Source: RHKX01 sp963826475
GTDB taxonomy: Bacteria > Actinomycetota > Thermoleophilia > Solirubrobacterales > 70-9
Length of the DNA: 64,000 nt
Assembly: GCA_963826475.1 (NCBI GenBank)
Contig: CAWGXC010000002.1
Coordinates: 146,154-210,153 of the forward strand
Direction: 5' to 3'
The translations under genes were made by a program, and so were the position numbers. The notes beneath the pieces are model-generated. The model was given only the letters and a program-made list of their open reading frames with translations. It was not told the origin of the DNA and made no database searches. Shown here one piece after another: positions 1-8,796 of this stretch. How positions within the stretch are numbered: the first letter of the stretch is position 1; each line of letters opens with the position of its first letter.

Positions 1-31
1 TCACCGGTCGGAGGCGGGGATACTGGTCGCC

Positions 32-1366
32 GTGAGCGATCAGCTGTTCGAAAGCGACGAAGGGGGCCCGGCGGGCGAGACGGGGCGCGCCACCCCGCTC
101 GCCGTCCGGATGCGGCCGCGCGACCTCGACGATCTCGTGGGCCAGGAGCATCTGCTGGCGCCGGGCTCGACGTTGCGGACCGCGATCGAGACGGGCGTCC
201 CTCACTCGATGATCCTCTACGGGCCGCCGGGCACCGGGAAGACGACGATCGCCCGGATCGTGGCCACGGCAGCCGACGGGGCCTTCGAGGAGGAGTCCGC
301 CGTGAACGCCGGGCGTGCCGAGGTCCGGGCGATGCTCAAGCGCGCCGGCGAACGCCAGCGCAGCGGTCGCCGCACGGTCTTCTTCCTCGACGAGATCCAC
401 CGCTTCAACAAGGCGCAGCAGGATGCGTTGCTTCCGGCCGTCGAGGACGGCCTGGTGACGCTGATCGGCGCCACCACCGAGAACCCGTTCTTCGAGGTCA
501 ACTCCGCCCTGATCTCGCGGGCGCAGATCTACGAGTTGCGCGGCCTCGACGACGAGGCGGTCGTCGACCTCCTGCGACGCGCGCTCGCCGATCCCGAGCG
601 CGGCCTGCCCGATCCGCCCGCGGTCGACGACGATGCCCTCGCGATGCTGGCCGCCCGCGCGGGCGGTGACGCCCGCGCCGCCCTCGGTGCGCTCGAGCGG
701 GCGGCCACGACGGTCGGAACCGGTGGGCGCGTCGACCTCGCCGCGGCGGAGGACGCGTTGCAGCGCAAGGCGGTGCTCTACGACAAGGGCGGCGACAAGC
801 ACTACGACTACATCTCCGCGTGGATCAAGGCGACGCGGGCCTCCGACGTCGACGCCTCCATCTACTACCTGGCGGCCATGCTCGAGGGCGGGGAGGACCC
901 GCGTTTCATCGCCCGGCGAATGGTGATCTTCGCCTCCGAGGACATCGGCAACGCAGCTCCCCAGGCGCTGGCGGTGGCGACGGCGGTCGGCGCCGCGGTC
1001 GATCGCGTCGGTCTGCCCGAGTGCCGGCTCAACCTGGCGCAGGGGGCCGTCTACCTGGCGCTCGCCCCGAAGTCGAACGCCTCGTACAAGGCGTTGCTCA
1101 AGGCCGAGGCGCACGTCCGCGAGCACGGCGCGGACGAACCGCCGAGCCCGGCGCGGAGCGCCTCCTACGCGGGCGCCGCAAAGCTCGGTCGCGGAGTCGG
1201 GTATCGCTACCCCCATGACGACCCAGGGGCGGTCAACGACCAGCAGCTGCTCCCCGATGCGGTCGCCGGCGAGCGCTTCTTCGAGCCGACCGACCGTGGT
1301 TTCGAGGCGGAGCTCGGCGAGCGACTCGCGCGGATTCGTGCGGTTCGGGACTCCGAAGCTAAATAG
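32..1366 (+). CDS. rarA: Replication-associated recombination protein A (RarA/MgsA AAA+ ATPase)
   Basis: This 444-residue AAA+ ATPase matches the RarA/MgsA/WRNIP1 family in length and order. A Walker A motif GPPGTGKT lies at residues 64-71 and a Walker B FFLDEIHRF around 117-125. The C-terminal half (KHYDYISAWIKA and EDPRFIARR) is typical of the tetramerisation region. The family acts in the cytoplasm at stalled replication forks. The start is a GTG at 32, and a GATACT box at 19-24 could be the -10 of a leaderless promoter. An aldehyde dehydrogenase gene follows after 12 nt. Family assignment is secure; the role here is inferred from the family. Confidence 0.93.
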   Translation: MSDQLFESDEGGPAGETGRATPLAVRMRPRDLDDLVGQEHLLAPGSTLRTAIETGVPHSMILYGPPGTGKTTIARIVATAADGAFEEESAVNAGRAEVRAMLKRAGERQRSGRRTVFFLDEIHRFNKAQQDALLPAVEDGLVTLIGATTENPFFEVNSALISRAQIYELRGLDDEAVVDLLRRALADPERGLPDPPAVDDDALAMLAARAGGDARAALGALERAATTVGTGGRVDLAAAEDALQRKAVLYDKGGDKHYDYISAWIKATRASDVDASIYYLAAMLEGGEDPRFIARRMVIFASEDIGNAAPQALAVATAVGAAVDRVGLPECRLNLAQGAVYLALAPKSNASYKALLKAEAHVREHGADEPPSPARSASYAGAAKLGRGVGYRYPHDDPGAVNDQQLLPDAVAGERFFEPTDRGFEAELGERLARIRAVRDSEAK

Positions 1367-1378
1367 GGTGGCGAGCTG

Positions 1379-2956
1379 ATGGGGAGCCTCGACTCGTTCA
1401 ATCCGGCAACCGGCGAGCTGATCGGCTCCGTCGAGACGGTCGAGCCCGCCGAGGTCCAGGCCGCCGTCGATGACGCCGCCGAGGTCCAGCCCTTCTGGGG
1501 TGCGCTCTCCCTGGGGGACCGCGGCAGGTATCTGCACCGCGCCGCCGAGCTGCTCGCAGCCGACGTCGACGAGGTCGCGCGCCTGCTCACGACCGAGCAG
1601 GGCAAGCCGATCACCGAGTCCTACACGATGGAGGTCGTGCCGACGATCGACGCGCTGCGTTGGATCGCCGAGGAGGGGCCGTCGATCCTCGACGATCAGC
1701 AGATCAGGATGGGGCGGGGGCTATTTCTCGGCAAGAAGGCGAAGTTCAGCTTCGAGCCGATGGGCGTCGTCGGCGTCATCGCCCCCTGGAACTACCCGTG
1801 GTCGATTCCCTTCGGGGAGGTCGCGATTGCGTTGATGGCGGGTAACGGCGTCGTACTGAAGCCGGCGAGTTTGACCCCGCTGCTCGGCGAGCGCATCCGC
1901 GTCGCGTTCGAGAAGGCCGGGGTTCCGGAGGGGCTGATCCGCGTCCTGCACGGCGGCGGCGAGGTCGGGCAGGCCCTGGTCGAGTCGTCCGCGCGGAAGA
2001 TCTTCTTCACCGGCTCCGTCGGGGTCGGCTACACCGTCGGCAAGACCTGTGCCGGGCTGATGAAGGGCGCGGTGCTCGAGCTCGGCGGTAAGGACCCGGC
2101 GATCGTCTGCGCGGATGCCGATCTCACCAACGCCGTCGACGGCGTCGTCTGGGGCGGCTTCGCCAACGCCGGGCAGACCTGCTCGGGCATCGAGCGCGTC
2201 TACGTGGTCGAGGCCGTTGCCGAACGCTTCGTTGAGGGCGTGCGGCGTGAGACCGAGCGGCTCTCGGTGGGCGATCCGCAGCGCTGGGGGACGGAGCTCG
2301 GCCCGATGGTCTCCACCGATCAATACGAGCTGGTCAATGAGCTGGTCGACGATGCGATCTCAAACGGCGCCAAGCGCCTCTGCGGAGGCCCCGTCGAGAT
2401 TCCCGGCTCCTCCGGCTCCTACATCGCGCCGACCGTGCTCACCGAGGTGACTCATGAGATGCGGATCATGCGCGAGGAGATCTTCGGCCCGGTCCTGCCG
2501 ATCGTCACCGTCGCCGGCGAGGAGGAGGCGATCGAGCTCGCCAACGATTCCGACTTCGGGCTGGGCGCCTCCGTGTGGACACGCGACCGCGGCAAGGGGG
2601 AACGAATCGCCCGCCGGATCGAGTCGGGGATGGTCTGGATCAACGACCACTCCTACAGCCATGCAGCCATCCAGTGCGCCTGGGGAGGGGTCAAGGATTC
2701 CGGCCTCGGTCGCTCTCACTCCAAGTTCGGCTTCTACGAGTGCGTCGACATCAAGACGGTCAGCTGGAACGCCGCGCGCAGCCGCGACTTCTGGTGGCAC
2801 CCCTACGACGAGACGCTCGGCGAGGCCGTCCGCGCCAGCGCCGGGCTGCTCTACGGCGGCAACGGCTCGCGCGTGAAGGTCCTACGCGAGGGAGGCGGGT
2901 CCCTGCTGAAGACGGGCGCGAGGTCGCTGCGGAGGGGTCCGGGGCCGGGGGACTGA
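1379..2956 (+). CDS. NAD(P)-dependent aldehyde dehydrogenase
   Basis: This 525-residue ALDH-superfamily enzyme oxidises an aldehyde to the acid with NAD(P). Visible landmarks are the PWNYPW motif with Asn138, the general base Glu234 in LELGGKDP, and the nucleophile Cys268 in NAGQTCSG. The C-terminal block EIFGPVLPI is also present. The protein is about 40 residues longer than most ALDHs. The extra C-terminal tail is rich in Gly and Arg, and similar extensions occur in actinobacterial succinate-semialdehyde dehydrogenase-like members. The start is an ATG 12 nt after rarA, preceded by a weak GGTGGCGAG ribosome site. The substrate cannot be told from sequence. Confidence 0.9.
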   Translation: MGSLDSFNPATGELIGSVETVEPAEVQAAVDDAAEVQPFWGALSLGDRGRYLHRAAELLAADVDEVARLLTTEQGKPITESYTMEVVPTIDALRWIAEEGPSILDDQQIRMGRGLFLGKKAKFSFEPMGVVGVIAPWNYPWSIPFGEVAIALMAGNGVVLKPASLTPLLGERIRVAFEKAGVPEGLIRVLHGGGEVGQALVESSARKIFFTGSVGVGYTVGKTCAGLMKGAVLELGGKDPAIVCADADLTNAVDGVVWGGFANAGQTCSGIERVYVVEAVAERFVEGVRRETERLSVGDPQRWGTELGPMVSTDQYELVNELVDDAISNGAKRLCGGPVEIPGSSGSYIAPTVLTEVTHEMRIMREEIFGPVLPIVTVAGEEEAIELANDSDFGLGASVWTRDRGKGERIARRIESGMVWINDHSYSHAAIQCAWGGVKDSGLGRSHSKFGFYECVDIKTVSWNAARSRDFWWHPYDETLGEAVRASAGLLYGGNGSRVKVLREGGGSLLKTGARSLRRGPGPGD

Positions 2957-3046
2957 GGGCGTGGCCTCCCGAGGGGCCTGGCCGGTGGGCTCCAGCCCGA
3001 ACCAACTCTCGCCCTGCCGCGCTGGGTCCGGGCGACAGCGACCCGC

Positions 3047-3556
3047 CTAGTCCCCGCCCCGCAAGGCCGCCAAGGCCTGCCGCTCCCCCTCGAACGCCGG
3101 CTCGGGGAAGTCCTCCAGCGTGAACCACTCGCCCTCGGTCGACTCCTCCGAGACCTCGAGCTCGCCGCCGGTGATCCGGCAGAGGTAGGCGACGTCGAAG
3201 ATCGAGATCGCATCGTCGCCGGAGCCGTACTTCGATCGGAAGACGCCGATGACCCGCTCGGCCTCGATCTCCAGGCCGGTCTCCTCGCGCACCTCGCGGG
3301 CGATCGCCTCCGGGCCGCTCTCGTCGAGCTCGACGAAGCCGCCCGGCATGTTCCACTTGCCGGCATAGGGCTCGTCGGCTCGTCGCAGGGCGAGGAAGGA
3401 GCCGTCCCGGTCGATCCACGCCTGCACGGTCGGCGCCGGGTTCTCGTAGTGGACGAACCCGCAGTTGGGACAGGTCGGCCGGTCGGGGTCGGGGCCTGGT
3501 GAGGGTCTCGGCTCGAGCTCGGTCGCGCAGCGGGGGCAGTATCGAAAGGCGCTCAC
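3047..3556 (-). CDS. Nudix hydrolase with N-terminal zinc ribbon
   Basis: This 169-residue protein has two parts. The first is a short zinc ribbon with CxxC pairs Cys7/Cys10 and Cys29/Cys32. The second is a Nudix domain whose box runs from Gly73 through REVREETGL at 87-95, matching Gx5Ex7REUxEExGU exactly. It should hydrolyse a nucleoside diphosphate linked to another group; the substrate is unknown. The zinc-ribbon plus Nudix layout resembles NudC-like and ADP-ribose pyrophosphatase-like proteins. Its GTG start overlaps the stop of the upstream secreted-protein gene by 4 nt (GTGA), so the two are probably translationally coupled. Confidence 0.88.
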   Translation of the reverse strand: MSAFRYCPRCATELEPRPSPGPDPDRPTCPNCGFVHYENPAPTVQAWIDRDGSFLALRRADEPYAGKWNMPGGFVELDESGPEAIAREVREETGLEIEAERVIGVFRSKYGSGDDAISIFDVAYLCRITGGELEVSEESTEGEWFTLEDFPEPAFEGERQALAALRGGD

Positions 3557-4032
3557 GCCCGGAAGCTATCGGCTCCAAGCGTGCGCTCGACGGCGTGGCG
3601 CGACATCGACTCGAACGCCTCGGTGATCTCGCGCTCGCCGACACCGAGCCGGCTCCCGAGAGCGGCTTCGATGCCGCCGTGCAGATCGGGCCGACCGCCG
3701 CGCGCGTAAGCGGACTCGATCTCCGCGTCGATCTGGGTCAGGCCTCGCTCGATCGCGGGGGCCTTGTCGGCCCCGAGCTCGGCGGCGAGTGCCTTGGCCA
3801 GGGCCCTGCGGTGTGCGGCCAACTCGATCCGCCGGGCGACCGCGACGCCGTTCTCGCCCCGAGGGGATGCGGCGGCCCTGGCATTCGGAGCTCTGGCCGG
3901 GGGCCTCTCCCGCGCCGCGGCGGGACCAGCCGCGAGGGCCGGACCGGTGACCGCCAGCGCGGCGGTGGCGGCGGTGGCCGCGATCCGCCTCCGCATATCG
4001 ACGGTGCCCTCTCGATCGCGGCGTTTGCTCAT
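3553..4032 (-). CDS. Putative secreted protein of unknown function
   Basis: This is a 159-residue protein with a basic N terminus (MSKRRDREG), a hydrophobic Ala-rich segment (IAATAATAALAVTG) ending in Ala-x-Ala-like sites, and then a soluble helical region. That fits a secretory signal peptide of about 40 residues. I do not recognise a family. The reading frame stays open upstream, but this ATG gives a sensible signal peptide; a second ATG at 3996 is an alternative. The stop overlaps the Nudix start. A possible TTAGGT -10 box lies at 4056-4061 on this strand, in the divergent spacer shared with ccmA. Confidence 0.6.
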   Translation of the reverse strand: MSKRRDREGTVDMRRRIAATAATAALAVTGPALAAGPAAARERPPARAPNARAAASPRGENGVAVARRIELAAHRRALAKALAAELGADKAPAIERGLTQIDAEIESAYARGGRPDLHGGIEAALGSRLGVGEREITEAFESMSRHAVERTLGADSFRA

Positions 4033-4083
4033 CGCCCGCTCAGTTTCCAGCTCCGACCTAACGCCGAAGTTAAGCCCCGCCGC

Positions 4084-4089
4084 TAGCTT
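4084..4089 (+). promoter_or_regulatory. ccmA: Putative -10 box of ccmA (leaderless)
   Basis: The hexamer TAGCTT ends 7 nt before the ATG of ccmA, and no Shine-Dalgarno sequence lies between. This matches the TAnnnT placement seen before other first genes in the window. Confidence 0.4.
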
Positions 4090-4096
4090 CCCGTGA

Positions 4097-4861
4097 ATGT
4101 CCGACGAGGCGAATGCGTCCCGTGACGCCGAGGCGCCTCCTGCGACCGGCGCCCCGGCGCTGAGCACCACGGCCCTCTCCCGTGCCTACGGGGAGAGCTG
4201 GGTGCTGCGCGAGCTGACCGTCGAGCTGCCCCACGGTGAGACCCTCGCGGTGATCGGCCCCAACGGCGCGGGGAAGTCAACGCTGCTGAGGATCGTCGCG
4301 ACGTTGCTGCGACCGACCGCCGGCTCGGCGTCGGTCCTCGGGGTCTCACTCCCCCGTGAGGCGTGGCGGCTGCGCGGCCGCATCGGTTACCTCGGTCACG
4401 GCTCCCTGCTCTACCGCGACCTCGAGGCGGCGGAGAACCTCCGCTTCCACGCTCGTCTCTTCGGCATCCCCGATGACGGCGCCGAGCGGATCGCAGAGCT
4501 GCTCGAGCGGGTCGGACTCGCTCATCGCGCGCGAACCCGGATCGGGGAGATGTCCGCCGGGATGATCCAGCGCCTCGCCATCTGCCGGGCGGTTCTGCAC
4601 GAGCCGGAGCTGCTGGTGCTTGACGAGCCGCTCGCGAACCTGGACCCGGCCGGCGCCGAGGCGGTCGGGCCGCTGCTCGAACCGCGGCGGGGGCGCAGCC
4701 GGATCCTCGTCACCCACGACGTCGACGCGGCCCTGGCAGGTTCCGACCGCGTTCTGGCGCTGACGCGCGAGGGCCGGGTCGGCTTCGAGGGGCCGGTCGC
4801 CGACTTCGACTCCGGGCGGGCACGGGCCATCTACTCCGACGTCGCCGTGACGGGGCGATGA
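4097..4861 (+). CDS. ccmA: Heme exporter ABC transporter ATP-binding protein CcmA
   Basis: This 254-residue ABC ATPase has Walker A GPNGAGKST at 54-62 and Walker B LLVLDEPLANLDP. Its signature motif is the variant MSAGMIQRL in place of LSGGQ. It is identified as CcmA mainly by context: it overlaps ccmB (ATGA) and is followed by ccmC and a ccmD-like gene. CcmA powers release of holo-CcmE during system I cytochrome c maturation at the membrane. The first 20 residues are a low-complexity extension. No ccmE, ccmF or ccmH is in this window, so the system is only partly visible. Confidence 0.85.
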   Translation: MSDEANASRDAEAPPATGAPALSTTALSRAYGESWVLRELTVELPHGETLAVIGPNGAGKSTLLRIVATLLRPTAGSASVLGVSLPREAWRLRGRIGYLGHGSLLYRDLEAAENLRFHARLFGIPDDGAERIAELLERVGLAHRARTRIGEMSAGMIQRLAICRAVLHEPELLVLDEPLANLDPAGAEAVGPLLEPRRGRSRILVTHDVDAALAGSDRVLALTREGRVGFEGPVADFDSGRARAIYSDVAVTGR

Positions 4862-5550
4862 GGCCCGGCGCGCCATCGACGCGCTCGGTGATCGCCGCGA
4901 TCCTCGCCAAGGACCTGCGGGTCGAGCTGCGGACGCTGCAATCCGTGCCGGCGATGGTCCTGTTCTCGACCACGATCTACGTGATCTTCCGCTTCGGCCT
5001 CGACCGCACGCGGCTCGCGGGGGGGCTCGCTGCCGGCGTCCTCCTCGTCACGGTCCTCTTCGCGGCACTGCTGGCGATCAACCGGCTCTTCGTCGCCGAG
5101 CGCGAGCAGGGTGGCTTCGAGGCGATCCGCCTCGCCCCGGTCGATGGGACCGCGCTGTTCTTCGCCAAGGCCGCCGCGCTGCTCGTCTACCTCGCCGCGC
5201 TCGAGATCGTCGCCCTGCCGATCTTCTGGCTCTTCTTCCTCGACGGGGGCAGCGGCCTGCCCGCCTTCCTCCCGATCCTGCTCCTCCTCGACCTCGGGTT
5301 GGCGGTCACGGGCGCGCTGATCTCGCCGATGGCCACGAATTCGAACGCCCGCGACCTGATCGGCCCACTGATCCTGTTGCCGCTCCTGATTCCTCCGATG
5401 ATCGCCGCGAGCGCCGCCGGCGAGCAACTCCTGGCTGCGGGAGGGCCTTCATACGATCGCTACTGGACCTGGCTCGGAACGCTCGGCTTGTACGATTCCA
5501 TCTTCCTGCTGATCGGTTGGGCCGTGTTCGACTTCCTGCTCGAAGACTGA
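4858..5550 (+). CDS. ccmB: Heme exporter membrane protein CcmB
   Basis: This 230-residue polytopic membrane protein has about six hydrophobic segments. An N-terminal LAKDLRVELRT stretch and an internal FVAEREQGGFEAIRLAPVDG loop are both typical of CcmB. It would form the membrane partner of the CcmA ATPase. Its ATG overlaps the ccmA stop in an ATGA arrangement. The length is close to the family norm of about 220. Assignment rests on sequence landmarks and the conserved order ccmA-ccmB-ccmC. Confidence 0.87.
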   Translation: MRPGAPSTRSVIAAILAKDLRVELRTLQSVPAMVLFSTTIYVIFRFGLDRTRLAGGLAAGVLLVTVLFAALLAINRLFVAEREQGGFEAIRLAPVDGTALFFAKAAALLVYLAALEIVALPIFWLFFLDGGSGLPAFLPILLLLDLGLAVTGALISPMATNSNARDLIGPLILLPLLIPPMIAASAAGEQLLAAGGPSYDRYWTWLGTLGLYDSIFLLIGWAVFDFLLED

Positions 5551-5584
5551 TCGGAATGCACCTCGCCCGCGCATCGTCAACCGG

Positions 5585-6331
5585 ATGAAAAAGCCAAATC
5601 TGCGCACACTCGCTCTGCTCACCACCCTCCTGATCGGGGGCGGTTTCGCGCTTGTCTTCTTCTACGCCCCCAACGAGGCCGACCAGGGCTTCATCCAGAA
5701 GATCTTCTACCTGCACGTCCCGCTTGCGATCGTTGCGCTCGGCGGATTCATCGTCGGCGGGATCCACGCGATCCGTCACCTGCGGACCGGGGACCCGATC
5801 CACGACGCGCGCTCCTACGTCTCGATCCACGCTTCGGTCATCTTCGGCGTCGCCGTCCTGATCACCGGCTCGATCTGGGCCAAGGCCTCCTGGGGCCGCT
5901 GGTGGGTCTGGGACGAGCCGACGCTGGTCAGCTTCCTGATCGTCTTCCTGCTCTACGCGACCTACTACCCGCTGCGCTACGCGATCGAGGACCGCGAGCG
6001 GCAGGCGCGTTACGCGTCGGTCTTCGCGATCACGGCCGGTGCCTTCGTCCCGCTCAACTTCATGGCGGTCAGGGCGGCGCAGTCGCTCGTCCATCCCCGC
6101 ACGTTCGGCACCGTCGACGGCGGGCTGCCCGGCGACATGTGGCTGACGTTCGTCGTCTGCTTCGCCGGGATCGCCGCGCTGTGGCTCCTGCTGGTCGGCT
6201 TCGAGCTGACCGCAAAGCGCACGTCGGCGCAGATCTCCCGCCTGCGCCGGGCGCTGGACGGAACATCGACTCCCGCGGCCGGCGTCGGCACCCGGATCGC
6301 CCCCGGCACCGCGGGCGGCGGCAACATCTGA
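5585..6331 (+). CDS. ccmC: Cytochrome c biogenesis heme-handling protein CcmC
   Basis: This 248-residue membrane protein has six predicted membrane segments. The tryptophan-rich heme-handling motif WGRWWVWDEPT sits on an external loop and marks the CcmC/CcsA family. Likely heme-ligand histidines are in FYLHVPLA and in the SLVHPRTFG loop. CcmC presents heme to CcmE at the outer face of the membrane. The gene starts 34 nt after ccmB. Its TGA overlaps the next ATG by one base (TGATG). The C-terminal tail is somewhat extended and rich in Ala, Gly and Thr. Confidence 0.9.
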   Translation: MKKPNLRTLALLTTLLIGGGFALVFFYAPNEADQGFIQKIFYLHVPLAIVALGGFIVGGIHAIRHLRTGDPIHDARSYVSIHASVIFGVAVLITGSIWAKASWGRWWVWDEPTLVSFLIVFLLYATYYPLRYAIEDRERQARYASVFAITAGAFVPLNFMAVRAAQSLVHPRTFGTVDGGLPGDMWLTFVVCFAGIAALWLLLVGFELTAKRTSAQISRLRRALDGTSTPAAGVGTRIAPGTAGGGNI

Positions 6332-6540
6332 TGCCGGCGCTTCCCCTGGACGAGGCGGGCAAGTACGTCGCGGCGGCCTACATCGTCTTCGTCCTGCTGC
6401 TGGTGATCTACGTCGGGATCATGGCCGCGAAGCTGAACCGGATATCGCGCGATCTGGAGGAACTTGCGGAGCTCGCCGAGGGCCGGCAGGCCGTAGCGAA
6501 CGCCGAGACCCGTGAGAGCGCCACCGAGGTAGGCGTGTGA
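6331..6540 (+). CDS. ccmD: Small CcmD-like membrane protein
   Basis: This 69-residue protein has one N-terminal membrane segment (YIVFVLLLVIYVGIMAAKL) followed by a charged helix with repeated Glu and Leu. Size, topology and position directly after ccmC match CcmD, which stabilises the CcmABC complex. The start overlaps the ccmC stop as TGATG, and the stop overlaps the hemA GTG start as GTGA. CcmD proteins diverge fast, so identification depends on context. Confidence 0.75.
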   Translation: MPALPLDEAGKYVAAAYIVFVLLLVIYVGIMAAKLNRISRDLEELAELAEGRQAVANAETRESATEVGV

Positions 6541-7877
6541 GCGAGCTCTTCGCACTGGGGATCTCCCACAAGACCGCGCCACTCGAGCTGCGTGAGCGGC
6601 TCGCCCTGACCGAGGGCCGCGCCGCCGGCGTGCTCAGTGACCTGCGCGCCTCCGAGCAGATCAGCGAGGCGGCGGCGATCTCCACCTGCAACAGGACGGA
6701 GCTCTACCTCGTCGTCTCCGATCCGGTCGAGGCGGAGAACGTCGCCCTCACCGCCCTGTCCAGGCAGGCGGGCATCCGCCCGACCGAGCTGGTCGAGAGC
6801 CTCTACTCCCACCACGGGATCGAGGCCGCCAAGCACCTCTTCCGGGTCGCCGCCGGGCTCGATTCGATGATCGTCGGTGAGGCCGAGATCCAGGGGCAGG
6901 TCAAGCGCGCCTACGAGCTCGCGCTCGTCGAGGGTGCCACGGGGGCGATCCTCAACCGCCTCTTCCGCGGCGCGCTCGCCGCCGGCAAGCGGGTTCGCAG
7001 CGAGACGGGCATCGGCGAGGGCGGGATCAGCGTCCCCTCCGCCGCCGTTGAGCTCGCGACCCGGACCCTTGGCGAGCTCACCGACCGCCAGGTGCTCCTG
7101 ATCGGCGCCGGTGAGACCGCCGAGCTGACCGCCCGCGCCCTCGCCGCCCGCGGCGTCGACGCGGTCTTCGTCGCCAACCGCCGCTACGACCGGGCCATCG
7201 GCCTCGCCCAGCGATTCGGCGGGAGCGCGGTCCGCTTCGAGGACTTGCCCGCGCAGCTCGAGCGCGCCGACATCGTCGTCTCCTCAACCAACTCGCCGCA
7301 CCACATCGTCGAGCGCGAGGAGCTCGAGCTGGTCGCCGCCGCCAGGTCGCATCGTCCCCTGCTGCTGATCGACCTCGCCGTTCCGCGCGACATCGATCCG
7401 GCCTGCCGCGAGGTCACCGGGGTGGTCGTGCGCGACGTCGACGACGTGCAGACCATCGCCGATCGCAACGCCAGCGGCCGCGAGGTGGAGTCACGCAGGG
7501 CCGAGCTTCTCGTCGCCGCCGAGCTCGCCCGGTTCGAGAGCTGGCTCGGGTCGCTGGAGGTGCTGCCGACGGTCGCGTCGCTGCGCGGTCGCGCCGATGA
7601 GATCGTCCGGCGTGTGCTCACGGAGAACGAGAATCGCTTCTCCGACCTCAACGAGAGGGATCGCAAGCGCGTCGAGTCCATGGCGCGTGCCGTCGCCAGC
7701 CGGATCCTCCACGAGCCGACGCTGCGCCTCAAGCGCGCCGCCGAGCAGGCTGACGCCTACCAACAGGTCGCCGCCCTGCGGGAGCTCTTCGGGCTTGACT
7801 CGACGACCGAGCCGGAGGGCACGGGCGCAGAGGTCACGCAGCTCCACCTGCGGTCCGCCAAGAGCGACCAAGACTGA
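6537..7877 (+). CDS. hemA: Glutamyl-tRNA reductase HemA
   Basis: This 446-residue enzyme reduces glutamyl-tRNA to glutamate-1-semialdehyde, the first committed step of C5 tetrapyrrole synthesis. The catalytic Cys51 is in the signature STCNRTELY. The block SMIVGEAEIQGQVKRAY follows, as does an NADPH-binding Rossmann segment (VLLIGAGETAELTARAL). A dimerisation tail closes the protein. The GTG start overlaps ccmD by 4 nt. Placing hemA behind ccmABCD joins heme supply to cytochrome c assembly in one likely transcript. Confidence 0.95.
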   Translation: MSELFALGISHKTAPLELRERLALTEGRAAGVLSDLRASEQISEAAAISTCNRTELYLVVSDPVEAENVALTALSRQAGIRPTELVESLYSHHGIEAAKHLFRVAAGLDSMIVGEAEIQGQVKRAYELALVEGATGAILNRLFRGALAAGKRVRSETGIGEGGISVPSAAVELATRTLGELTDRQVLLIGAGETAELTARALAARGVDAVFVANRRYDRAIGLAQRFGGSAVRFEDLPAQLERADIVVSSTNSPHHIVEREELELVAAARSHRPLLLIDLAVPRDIDPACREVTGVVVRDVDDVQTIADRNASGREVESRRAELLVAAELARFESWLGSLEVLPTVASLRGRADEIVRRVLTENENRFSDLNERDRKRVESMARAVASRILHEPTLRLKRAAEQADAYQQVAALRELFGLDSTTEPEGTGAEVTQLHLRSAKSDQD

Positions 7878-7881
7878 GCCC

Positions 7882-8796
7882 GTGAGCCCGGTGCGGATCG
7901 GCACGCGCGGCAGCGCGCTCGCGCTGACGCAGGCGCGGACCGTCGCCGATGCGATCGGGGCAGCCGAGCTGGTGCCGATCAGGACGACCGGGGACGAAGG
8001 GTCCCCGGCCGCGGCCACCGCCGCCGCGCTCGACGACAAGTCACGGTTCGTCCGCGAGATCGAACGTGCGCTTCTCGACGGTGAGATCGAGCTCGCCGTG
8101 CACAGTGCCAAGGACCTTCCCGGCGAGCTGCCCGATGGCCTCGGACTGGTCGGCGTACCCGTCCGGGAGGACCCCGCCGACGCGTGGATCGGGGCCGGGG
8201 GGTCCCTCGCTGAGATTCCGCCTGGGGCCCGGGTCGGCACGGCCAGCCTGCGGCGACGCTCGCAGTTGCTCGCCCTGCGACCCGACCTCGAGATCGTCGA
8301 GTTGCGCGGAAACGTCGACACGCGGATCCGCCGACTGCGCGAGCGCGAGCTCGACGGGATCGTGCTCGCGGCCGCCGGGCTCCAGCGGCTCGGCCGGGCC
8401 GCTGAGATCTCCTTCCGGTTCTCACTCGACGAGCTGACGCCCGCCCCCGGGCAGGGCTCGCTTGCGCTGGAGGCGCGCGCTGACGACCTGGACTCCGCCG
8501 AGAGCGCCGCGCAGATCACCGATCGCGAGGCGCTGGTCGAGCTGACCGCCGAGCGTGCCGCGGTCGCCGGTTTGGAGGCGAGCTGCGACACGCCCGTCGG
8601 CGTTTGCGCCCGCCACGTCGACGGAGTGCTGGTGGTCCGCGGATACGCGGGGTTGCCGGATGGCAGCGAGCACGTGAGCGAGCGCATCGAGGGCGATCCC
8701 GCCCAACCGGTGGCGCTCGGCGATGCGCTGGTGGAGCGGATGAGCGCCGCTGGAGCCCGGGAGCTGCTGAGCAGGGCCGAGGAGATGAGCGCGTGA
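7882..8796 (+). CDS. hemC: Hydroxymethylbilane synthase (porphobilinogen deaminase) HemC
   Basis: This 304-residue enzyme joins four porphobilinogens into hydroxymethylbilane. The N-terminal IGTRGSALALTQ block and the AVHSAKDLPGEL block are diagnostic. Cys235 in EASCDTPVG is the dipyrromethane cofactor attachment site. I chose the GTG at 7882, 4 nt after hemA, because the conserved protein begins there. The frame is open upstream inside hemA but codes nothing recognisable. The stop overlaps the next start (GTGA). hemB, the enzyme making its substrate, is not in the window. Confidence 0.95.
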   Translation: MSPVRIGTRGSALALTQARTVADAIGAAELVPIRTTGDEGSPAAATAAALDDKSRFVREIERALLDGEIELAVHSAKDLPGELPDGLGLVGVPVREDPADAWIGAGGSLAEIPPGARVGTASLRRRSQLLALRPDLEIVELRGNVDTRIRRLRERELDGIVLAAAGLQRLGRAAEISFRFSLDELTPAPGQGSLALEARADDLDSAESAAQITDREALVELTAERAAVAGLEASCDTPVGVCARHVDGVLVVRGYAGLPDGSEHVSERIEGDPAQPVALGDALVERMSAAGARELLSRAEEMSA